Shown piece by piece: positions 17,020 through 23,532 of a stretch of 52,665 bases of DNA. Position 1 is the first letter of the stretch, and each line of letters starts with the position of its first letter. Where the stretch lies: assembly GCA_015064785.1 (NCBI GenBank), contig SVRM01000011.1:1-52665 (forward strand), in the 5' to 3' direction. The notes beneath the pieces are model-generated. The model saw only the letters and a list, made by a program, of their open reading frames with translations, ran no database searches and had not been told where the DNA came from. The position numbers and the translations under genes were made by a program. Source of the stretch: Oscillospiraceae bacterium (GTDB lineage: Bacteria; Bacillota; Clostridia; Oscillospirales; CAG-272).

Positions 17020-17121
17020 TTCGACATTTTCACGGTAATTCGACGTTATCATTTCTTATTTTTAACGTTATTATATCTATTATAGATCGAATTTTATGTA
17101 TTATTGTATTATTTTGTCGAA
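17020..17121. promoter_or_regulatory. Candidate Spo0A boxes upstream of spo0A
   Basis: TGTCGAA, matching the 0A box TGNCGAA, occurs on the minus strand at 17020-17026 and on the plus strand at 17115-17121. A one-mismatch copy CGTCGAA is on the minus strand at 17039-17045. All lie 40-140 bp upstream of the spo0A promoter, which fits autoregulation. The rest of 16981-17187 is AT-rich with no gene. Confidence 0.55.
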
Positions 17122-17187
17122 TTTCCCATATTTGTGTTATTTATTATCGCATTTTGAAGCCAAAGAAATATCCGCCGTGCCGACATC

Positions 17188-17247
17188 TGCAAAAAATCAT
17201 CCGGCACAGCCGCAGGAGCAATTTTCTCCTGTCAGATGTGCCGGAGT
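17188..17247 (-). terminator. Terminator of the spoIIIA operon
   Basis: On the minus strand, arms TCCGGCACA and TGTGCCGGA enclose an inner CAGGAG/CTCCTG hairpin and are followed by a T run. It begins 4 bp after the spoIIIAH stop. Confidence 0.8.
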
Positions 17248-17250
17248 CCG

Positions 17251-17982
17251 TCATTTCTCGATAATTTTAACATTGGCAGGCAGAATTCCTGCCGTCTCGT
17301 AAACAATTTCCTGTATCTGCGCAACCTCATTCGGCAAAAGTGCCGCGGTACGCACAATCACATTCACATTTTCCCCGCTGATTACCGCAACACAGTCCGC
17401 AAAGCCTTTGCCGCGCACCAGCGATTCAATCGCGGCCTCCTTCTCAATATCTGCGGCAATTTGTGAAATCTGCGCCAGGGCATCGCTCTGTACATCGCTC
17501 AGATTTGCCGCTCCATCCACAACATCCTGCAAAACGGCAATCGCCTCATCTCTTGCCCGCTGACGGTTGATCTGCGATACCGCAAAATAATCATCCTCCG
17601 ACAAATCGCTGACAGAAAGGTCTTCTGCAAGTGCGCCCTCCTCACCGACAGACGCCGCATTCACAATGTCTGTCAGAGGAGATATGTCATCCGTGCCCAC
17701 AACCGCATCCGCATTGCCGCCGGCCATCGTCCAGTTGAGATAAATCGCAAAGCCGATCACCAGCACCGATGCCGCGACCACCAGATGCCGCCGGTTATCA
17801 CGAACCATCCCTGCCGCCGCCGACATCCATGCAGGAAGGCGGGGTCTGCCGCTGACCGCTTCACAGAGTGTTTCCAGCGCTTCATCGTCAGTCATTCCGT
17901 CAGAGGCTTCCTCCGACACCGAAGCCGGCACATCGGACATCATTTCTTCCTGTTCAAAATACTGTTTTCCAAGCAGCTGCAT
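17251..17982 (-). CDS. spoIIIAH: Stage III sporulation protein AH with extended cytoplasmic N-terminus
   Basis: Mother-cell membrane protein that pairs with SpoIIQ across the engulfment septum and forms part of the feeding-tube channel. One membrane segment (HLVVAASVLVIGFAIYLNW) lies near residues 85-104. After it comes the conserved extracellular EscJ/PrgK-like domain (QINRQRARDEAIAVLQDVV, IEKEAAIESLVRGKGFADCVAVI, VNVIVRTAALLPNEVAQIQEIV). The N-terminus before the membrane segment is about 80 residues and acidic, whereas Bacillus SpoIIIAH starts close to it. AAGGAG is 8 nt upstream of the ATG. It is last gene of the operon. Confidence 0.93.
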   Translation of the reverse strand: MQLLGKQYFEQEEMMSDVPASVSEEASDGMTDDEALETLCEAVSGRPRLPAWMSAAAGMVRDNRRHLVVAASVLVIGFAIYLNWTMAGGNADAVVGTDDISPLTDIVNAASVGEEGALAEDLSVSDLSEDDYFAVSQINRQRARDEAIAVLQDVVDGAANLSDVQSDALAQISQIAADIEKEAAIESLVRGKGFADCVAVISGENVNVIVRTAALLPNEVAQIQEIVYETAGILPANVKIIEK

Positions 17983-18008
17983 ACCGTTTTCTCCTTTTTA
18001 TTCTTTAT

Positions 18009-18419
18009 TTATGGCTCATGCGGCGGTTCTTTTCCGCCAATCCATACCCGATCCGCCGACAGATCAAACGCGGCACACAACATGTGCAGAATCTCCAGAC
18101 GGATTCTCGCATCTGAGCCGCCGACACATGTCACGGCAACGCCGACGATCCGGTGCTGTTCTTTCCCATTGCCGCCGTATGCGGAAAAGGAACTGCCGCT
18201 GTCCTGCTCCAGTGTCACCAGCACCGACACATCCTCCACACCGGGAAGCGTGTCGGTCATCTGTGCAATCCTATGCTCCAACAGCTCCGAATATGACAGA
18301 TTGCCGTCTCCGACCGGCGCTCCGTCCGAAAAGAGCAGAAGGACAACACCAACCGCCGCCGCAAGCACAAGCCACGGAAACCCCCGAATCTGCGGCAGCT
18401 TCCGGAAAAACTCACGCAT
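18009..18419 (-). CDS. spoIIIAG: Stage III sporulation protein AG
   Basis: Component of the mother cell-forespore channel, about 136 residues from the ATG at 18419 (MREFFRKLP), which has GGGGGAGAAG just upstream. One membrane segment (WLVLAAAVGVVLLLF) is followed by a ring-forming extracytoplasmic domain with the family motifs LEHRIAQMTDTLPGVEDVSVLVTLE and IVGVAVTCVGGSDARIRLEI. It is shorter than the Bacillus protein. It overlaps spoIIIAF by 8 nt. Confidence 0.92.
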   Translation of the reverse strand: MREFFRKLPQIRGFPWLVLAAAVGVVLLLFSDGAPVGDGNLSYSELLEHRIAQMTDTLPGVEDVSVLVTLEQDSGSSFSAYGGNGKEQHRIVGVAVTCVGGSDARIRLEILHMLCAAFDLSADRVWIGGKEPPHEP

Positions 18420-18918
18420 CTTCTCCCCCCCAAAAGACAACCGTACACGGACAGAGCAGTGTCCGCTCCACAAGCGATCTGATTTTTTCAGCGGCAATCC
18501 GGTGCGAACGGCGGAACAGCGTGACCTCTGCATCCACGACAGCAATTTCCGCTGTATGCTCCTCGCCAACCGCCGCAGTTGTCAGAGCAATCTCCATATC
18601 CTCCGCCGCAATCCCGGTTTCTGCGCTGATCAGTGAAGAAAGCGCGGTAGTTGTCCGCCGGATCGCATCCGCTGTTACCGCATCCCGATAAAACTGTCCG
18701 CCGCTGTCGATTGTCACATCCGAGAAGAACGGCGCCGCCAGATCGCGGTTCCTGATCGCGTTCATCACAGAAATCATCGGTGACAGCAGCATTATGAGCA
18801 GCACCAACGACAGAAGGAACTGTATGTACGGAAGCATCCTGCTGTTTTTCGGACCGAAGCCGAGAACCGTTCCGCTTACCAGCGACACCGCCAGAATCCC
18901 CCAGAGCGTCTGTTCCAT
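18412..18918 (-). CDS. spoIIIAF: Stage III sporulation protein AF
   Basis: Membrane protein of 168 residues in the spoIIIA export-like complex. Two N-terminal hydrophobic segments (LWGILAVSLVSGTVLGF and IQFLLSLVLLIMLLSPM) and a soluble C-terminal domain are typical. The ATG at 18918 has GGAGG 7 nt upstream and shares a base with the spoIIIAE stop. Confidence 0.88.
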   Translation of the reverse strand: MEQTLWGILAVSLVSGTVLGFGPKNSRMLPYIQFLLSLVLLIMLLSPMISVMNAIRNRDLAAPFFSDVTIDSGGQFYRDAVTADAIRRTTTALSSLISAETGIAAEDMEIALTTAAVGEEHTAEIAVVDAEVTLFRRSHRIAAEKIRSLVERTLLCPCTVVFWGGEDA

Positions 18919-19967
18919 CAGCGCACCTCCCCGCCGTTCATGCAAAGTGTGATCACAAGAATATACAGCACCGCTGCTGCCGCACAGACCGCAAGCAGAA
19001 ATCCGGCAAGTGACATGCACTCCGCAAGTACACCCTCCTCCCGCTTCATGCCCAGAAAGCCGGCAAGCGATGCGGCAGCAAAAAACGTAAGCCGCGTAAA
19101 ATATACGGAGCAGAGCGTTGGCAGAATCTGCCACAAAACCGCCGCAATTCCAAGCACGCCGACCGTCTTCTGCACCAAAGAAAACCCTGCGGCAACAGCA
19201 GATGCGGCTTCTCCGACCGCACCGCCGATGATCGGAACCGCACCGGACAGCGAAAATTTAACCGCGCGCATCGTCACGGAATCGGATGCCCGCGCCAGAA
19301 TCGACTGGTATGACAGCACCGCACATAACAGCATCATCATCGCACCGATCAGCCACAGAAACTGCCGCCGAAGCAGCTCCGAAATCCGTGCCAGTGCCTC
19401 CCCGCCGCCAACGGACGACGCCAGTGACAGTCCTGACGTGACACGCAGAAACGGAAACAGAATACCGGAGCAGACGGTTTCCGTCACCGCCAAAAACAGC
19501 GCCATTCCCATGCTCGCGGCGGCGGCACTCTGCACCGCACCGCGCATCGCCGACAGTGCGGTCAATGTTGTCAGCGCGGATGTCACCGACAGATGGATCT
19601 GCGAAAAAAAGCCGGCCGCATCGGTAAACAGCTCCGCCAGCGCACCGAAGCCGATCAGCGCAAGAATCAGCGTCATGCAGTGGGATACCATGTCCTGTCG
19701 GTCGCCAAGCACCGCGGACCGGTATTTTTCCCATACCGCACACAGCACAAGTACACCGCACAGCTGTCCGGCAAGGCTGATTACACCGCTGCTGCCGTCA
19801 AAGAAGCTCTCCCACAGACGTGCAAGCACCGATTCGCCGCTGACGGTTTTGAGGACAGTATCGGTATCGGGAATGCCTTCTCCCGACAACAGTCCTTCCG
19901 GCAATGCCGCATACAGTCTGTCTGCACCGGAGGCCTCCCAGATGGATGATACCGCAGAATCAGACAT
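18918..19967 (-). CDS. spoIIIAE: Stage III sporulation protein AE
   Basis: Polytopic membrane protein of 349 residues, the presumed translocase core of the SpoIIIA channel. Several hydrophobic helices span residues 60-349, with family features SLSGAVPIIGGAVGEAASAV and the C-terminal CMSLAGFLLAVCAAAAVLYIL. The first residues contain no strong signal peptide from the ATG at 19967, which has AGAAAGGG upstream. The operon order AD-AE-AF is the standard one. Confidence 0.93.
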   Translation of the reverse strand: MSDSAVSSIWEASGADRLYAALPEGLLSGEGIPDTDTVLKTVSGESVLARLWESFFDGSSGVISLAGQLCGVLVLCAVWEKYRSAVLGDRQDMVSHCMTLILALIGFGALAELFTDAAGFFSQIHLSVTSALTTLTALSAMRGAVQSAAAASMGMALFLAVTETVCSGILFPFLRVTSGLSLASSVGGGEALARISELLRRQFLWLIGAMMMLLCAVLSYQSILARASDSVTMRAVKFSLSGAVPIIGGAVGEAASAVAAGFSLVQKTVGVLGIAAVLWQILPTLCSVYFTRLTFFAAASLAGFLGMKREEGVLAECMSLAGFLLAVCAAAAVLYILVITLCMNGGEVR

Positions 19968-19990
19968 TGCCCTTTCTCCCCCCCGTCTTT

Positions 19991-20401
19991 TTACATCCCG
20001 AACAGCTGCGCCGCCAACGCAAACAGCTCCTCGTACAGCGGTATGCCGATGCACAGAAGTACCACACGCCCGACCGTCTCCACCCGATCGGCAAGTGTCC
20101 CCTCTCCGACATCCCGCACCGCATCTGCGGTCAGCTGAACCGTAATTCCGATGGCCATTGCGCGCAGGAGCAGTGACGATCGGGTATTGCCAAGATAGGT
20201 ATCCCCAAGAGAACGGAGCATTTGCAGAACCGGTTTTGCCGCAAGGATTGCCGTCAGTACAAACGCACAGCCGATGCAGACGGATACCACACCCGTGATG
20301 CCGTTTTTATCCAGTCCGCGCAGCACAAACAGACAAACTGCCGCCATAACCGCACATCCGCAGAGCCGCAGAACCTCGGCATACGATGATAACACCGTCA
20401 C
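19991..20401 (-). CDS. spoIIIAD: Stage III sporulation protein AD
   Basis: Small membrane protein of 136 residues with about four hydrophobic segments (GCAVMAAVCLFVLRGL, VVSVCIGCAFVLTAIL) and the conserved IGITVQLTADAVRDVGEGTLADRVE region. It starts at GTG 20401, overlapping the spoIIIAC stop as GTGA; a GTG at 20395 is possible. Confidence 0.93.
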   Translation of the reverse strand: MTVLSSYAEVLRLCGCAVMAAVCLFVLRGLDKNGITGVVSVCIGCAFVLTAILAAKPVLQMLRSLGDTYLGNTRSSLLLRAMAIGITVQLTADAVRDVGEGTLADRVETVGRVVLLCIGIPLYEELFALAAQLFGM

Positions 20402-20592
20402 AGCCCGAATACCTCCCGCACCGCACGGATCAGATCACCAAGCTGACCGACCAGCAGAAGCAGCACCAAAATCATACCGCTCACGCTCACCAGCAAAGCC
20501 TGTTCTTCACGTCCTGATTTAGACAGCACCTGATAGATCACCGACACCAAAAATCCGATCCCGCCGACCTTGAGTATCAGAGCAACATCCAT
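20398..20592 (-). CDS. spoIIIAC: Stage III sporulation protein AC
   Basis: Tiny two-helix membrane protein of 64 residues: MDVALILKVGGIGFLVSVIY, then a loop with KSGREEQALLVS and a second helix MILVLLLLVGQLG. Both size and sequence match SpoIIIAC. GGAGG lies upstream of the ATG at 20592, at somewhat long spacing. Confidence 0.93.
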   Translation of the reverse strand: MDVALILKVGGIGFLVSVIYQVLSKSGREEQALLVSVSGMILVLLLLVGQLGDLIRAVREVFGL

Positions 20593-20618
20593 TTTCCGTA
20601 TCCTCCAAACCGATTTTG

Positions 20619-21128
20619 TTACAACAGCATTAGCGCCGCTGCACACCCAAACGCACCGGCAAGTGTTCTGGCGATTCTGCACCGCGCCGGCAAAGCCGAC
20701 TCTGCTTCCGTACACAGTGTGTGCAGACGCGCCCTGACATAGGCACAGCGTTCCTGCTCGCGCACACGGTCCTCTGTACCAATCCGCACAAAAAACTGTC
20801 GCAGCAAAGCACAGTCCTCGTCCTCAAGCGCAAGACGCGTCCGGCATACCGCAAACGCATCCCCCGGTGCATCCCCCGTCGGGTTGTCGTCCAGAATGCG
20901 CCGTACCAACGGCAGAAAGCCTGTCTTTTCAAGTGTGTCATCCGAGAACTGCCCGAGAATTTCACCGATAGACAATCCCATCACCCCGATGCCATCCTCC
21001 AACGCTCCCAGCAAGCGGCAGAATGCCGCAAGTTGTTCTACGCGCCGCTGCCAGAGACTGACGAATGCGCCTCCGGTGTACAGCGAAACCGCACCGATCA
21101 GCAAAACGCCAAGCAGCTTTCCCGTCAT
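20619..21128 (-). CDS. spoIIIAB: Stage III sporulation protein AB
   Basis: Membrane-associated protein of 169 residues. It has an N-terminal hydrophobic segment (LLGVLLIGAVSLYTGGAF), the helical middle with RVEQLAAFCRLLGALEDGI, and a C-terminal hydrophobic helix, giving the hairpin-like layout of the family. It starts within the spoIIIAA stop (ATGA overlap). Confidence 0.9.
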   Translation of the reverse strand: MTGKLLGVLLIGAVSLYTGGAFVSLWQRRVEQLAAFCRLLGALEDGIGVMGLSIGEILGQFSDDTLEKTGFLPLVRRILDDNPTGDAPGDAFAVCRTRLALEDEDCALLRQFFVRIGTEDRVREQERCAYVRARLHTLCTEAESALPARCRIARTLAGAFGCAAALMLL

Positions 21129-22072
21129 GTACTTCCCTCACAGACAAACGCAAAACCCTGCCCGTTCGCAGTGCGGTGCAGCCGGACATAGCGCGAAAAC
21201 ACACCGTGATCGTGCAGGCGCGCAAAGCACGGTCGGCGCAGCAGTGTTTGCAGTGTGTCCGCATGAGCCGTCGCAATCAGCGGTACACCGCACGCCTGCG
21301 CCCGGAGAATCTCCTCAGCTTCCGCATCCGAGCCGATCTCATCGCAGATCAGCACCTGCGGTGCAAATGCCCGTGTCGCAATTTCCATGCCAAGTCCGCG
21401 CGGATATCCGGAGAAGCGATCCACGGTACAGTCGGAAAATCCCTCTGCGCACAGCTCCTCACCGGTATCCAGCACTGCCGCATTCACCGGTGTTCCCGCC
21501 GCTTCCGCCGAGCAAAGAGCGCGGATCAGACAGCGCAGAAGCGTCGTTTTACCGACACCCGGCGGTGAATAAAACAGCGTGGACACCAGCGGTGCGGCAT
21601 TCGGCTCGGGCTGTATTGCAATGGCATCCACTACAGCACCCTGTACCAGTGCCACGAGCTGCTCCGTGACGGATCGATCAGGAGTCACGGTATGCGGAAG
21701 ACGGATACAGAGTGAGGTCAGGCGCTGCAGCCGCTCCGGTTTGCCGCCGGAACACAACAGCCGTCCCGCTGCACCGACACGTACTCCCGGCAGCAGCTGC
21801 GGCGAAAAATATCCGCGCAGAAGTCCTTCATCATACACATGCACCGAACCGGCACACAATCTTGACAGCACCTCACGCAGCTCGTCCTCATCAAGCCCCA
21901 GCGCCGGCAGCGGCTTGTTCACGGTCCGCCCATCCATCCGATACGCAATCGCAGAACAGCTCCCGGCACGCAGACGCACCTCCGTTACCGCGTTCCACGA
22001 TTGCACAGCGTCTGTCAGCACCGTCCGGAGCCGCTGTGGAAAACACCGCATCACATCCATTGTTTTGACCAT
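21125..22072 (-). CDS. spoIIIAA: Stage III sporulation protein AA (secretion-type ATPase)
   Basis: ATPase of the spoIIIA channel, related to type II/IV secretion ATPases. The Walker A motif is SPPGVGKTTLLR near residue 180, with Walker B-like VLICDEIGS near 250 and a conserved TAHAD. From the ATG at 22072 it has 315 residues. The alternative ATG at 22060 (MDVMRCFPQRL) lies four codons in. The chosen start sits at the end of an unusual hairpin leader also found at glnS. It is first gene of the operon. Confidence 0.94.
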   Translation of the reverse strand: MVKTMDVMRCFPQRLRTVLTDAVQSWNAVTEVRLRAGSCSAIAYRMDGRTVNKPLPALGLDEDELREVLSRLCAGSVHVYDEGLLRGYFSPQLLPGVRVGAAGRLLCSGGKPERLQRLTSLCIRLPHTVTPDRSVTEQLVALVQGAVVDAIAIQPEPNAAPLVSTLFYSPPGVGKTTLLRCLIRALCSAEAAGTPVNAAVLDTGEELCAEGFSDCTVDRFSGYPRGLGMEIATRAFAPQVLICDEIGSDAEAEEILRAQACGVPLIATAHADTLQTLLRRPCFARLHDHGVFSRYVRLHRTANGQGFAFVCEGST

Positions 22073-22190
22073 GACTTTCACATAGCGAAAGTTTCCTTTC
22101 TGGAATTTCGTCCCGAAATCCGGGAATTCTGGGACTGGTTTGGTGTTTACATCAAATCGCAGTTGAAAAACTGCGAAAGTCACAAAACAC
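22066..22190 (-). repeat. Structured leader repeat, copy B (spoIIIAA)
   Basis: Dispersed element of 125 nt in the spoIIIAA 5' UTR. The 55-nt module at 22136-22190 matches 33441-33495 at 45 of 55 positions and holds the hairpin CGCAGT...ACTGCG. After 34 variable nt, the 36-nt module at 22066-22101 matches 33528-33563 at 32 of 36. That module has AGAAAGGA, a hairpin ACTTTCGC with GTGAAAGT, and ATGGTCA containing the start codon. Confidence 0.75.
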
Positions 22191-22209
22191 CTTGTTTCTT
22201 TGGTGTTGT

Positions 22210-22239
22210 ATTGTATGCGGGGCCCCCGGCCATTATGAC
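22210..22239 (-). promoter_or_regulatory. Sigma-E-like promoter of the spoIIIA operon
   Basis: On the minus strand, GTCATA (22234-22239) and CATACAAT (22210-22217) are 16 bp apart, matching the mother-cell sigma-E consensus. spoIIIA is a sigma-E regulon member in Bacillus. A weaker sigma-A-like pair, TTGACA (22254-22259) and CATAAT (22232-22237), overlaps it. Confidence 0.7.
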
Positions 22240-22240
22240 A

Positions 22241-22285
22241 GAAAAAAACGCCCTGTCAAGCACCGGCGTGCAGAACAGAGCGTTT
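22241..22285 (-). terminator. Terminator of tgt
   Basis: On the minus strand a 10-bp stem (AACGCTCTGT with ACAGGGCGTT, one G-U pair) enclosing a GCAC/GTGC hairpin is followed by seven T residues. It separates the tgt operon from spoIIIA. Confidence 0.82.
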
Positions 22286-22297
22286 GTGTTCGTTTAT

Positions 22298-23455
22298 TTA
22301 TTTGTAATCGGGCCGCTGTGCCAGAAGCTCATGATACTGACGGTAGAACTGCTCATACCGTCCTTCATCAAGAGCCATGCGGATCTTTGCCATCAGGTCG
22401 TTGTAGAAGAACAGATTGTGCAGAACCGCAAGACGCATACCGAGCATTTCCTTTGCCTTGAGCAGATGACGGATATAGCCGCGGGAATAGTGACGGCAGG
22501 CGGGACAGCCGCAGCCTTCGTCAATCGGACGGGAATCGCGTTCAAACTTGTTGTTGAGAATATTCATCGTGCCGTGCCAGGTAAACAGATAGCCGTGACG
22601 GGCATTGCGGGACGGCATAACGCAGTCAAAGAAGTCGACACCGCGGTAGACAGCTTCGACGATATTCTGCGGCGTACCGACACCCATCAGATAACGCGGC
22701 TTATCGGTCGGCATATGCGGATGAAGCGTTTCAATGATGTCATACATGACCTCCGCCGGTTCGCCGACAGCAAGACCTCCGATGGCATATCCGGGAAGAT
22801 CAAGCTCCCGAATCTGCTTCATATGCTCGACACGCAGGTCGTTGTAGGTGCCGCCCTGGTTGATGCCGAACAGAAGCTGAGACGGATTGATCGTCGTTTC
22901 CAGCGCATTGAGGCGATCCATTTCCGTCTTGCAGCGATGGAGCCAGCGGGTTGTGCGGGCAATCGACTGCTTGACATACGGGTACGGTGAAGGATTTTCA
23001 ATGCATTCATCAAACGCCATGGCAATGGTGGATGCCAGGTTGGACTGAATCTGCATCGATTCTTCCGGACCCATGAAAATGCGTTTGCCGTCGATGTGAG
23101 ACTGAAAATGTACGCCTTCCTCATTGATTTTGCGCAGCTTTGCCAGCGAGAAGACCTGGAATCCGCCGGAGTCGGTCAGAACCGGTCTGTCCCAGTTGAA
23201 GAATTTATGGATACCGCCGAGATCACGGATAACCTCATCACCCGGTCTGACGTGCAGATGATACGTATTGGAAAGCTCCACCTGACAGCCGACCTCATAG
23301 AGATCCTGCGTGGAGATACCGCCTTTAATTGCGGCGGAGGTACCGACGTTCATGAACACCGGTGTTTCGATGACACCGTGTACGGTATGAAACCGTCCGC
23401 GGCGTGCGTTGCCTTCTGTTTTCAGAAGCTCAAATTTCGGTTTGAATTTTTCCAT
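22298..23455 (-). CDS. tgt: tRNA-guanine transglycosylase
   Basis: Exchanges guanine-34 for preQ1 in tRNAs with GUN anticodons. It has 385 residues. Catalytic Asp residues lie in VLTDSGGFQVFSL and in GVDFFDCVMPSRNARHG. The zinc site is CGCPAC with a later Cys/His arrangement (RHYSRGYIRHL to LAVLHN). AAGGAAGG is 8 nt upstream of the ATG. It is the last gene of a group after mutL and is followed by a strong terminator. Confidence 0.97.
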   Translation of the reverse strand: MEKFKPKFELLKTEGNARRGRFHTVHGVIETPVFMNVGTSAAIKGGISTQDLYEVGCQVELSNTYHLHVRPGDEVIRDLGGIHKFFNWDRPVLTDSGGFQVFSLAKLRKINEEGVHFQSHIDGKRIFMGPEESMQIQSNLASTIAMAFDECIENPSPYPYVKQSIARTTRWLHRCKTEMDRLNALETTINPSQLLFGINQGGTYNDLRVEHMKQIRELDLPGYAIGGLAVGEPAEVMYDIIETLHPHMPTDKPRYLMGVGTPQNIVEAVYRGVDFFDCVMPSRNARHGYLFTWHGTMNILNNKFERDSRPIDEGCGCPACRHYSRGYIRHLLKAKEMLGMRLAVLHNLFFYNDLMAKIRMALDEGRYEQFYRQYHELLAQRPDYK

Positions 23456-23532
23456 TCAGACAACCTTCCTTTCGAGGACTTTATTGTCACCGTGACGGGA
23501 AAACAGCCCGAAACGGTTGGTTACAAATTGAT

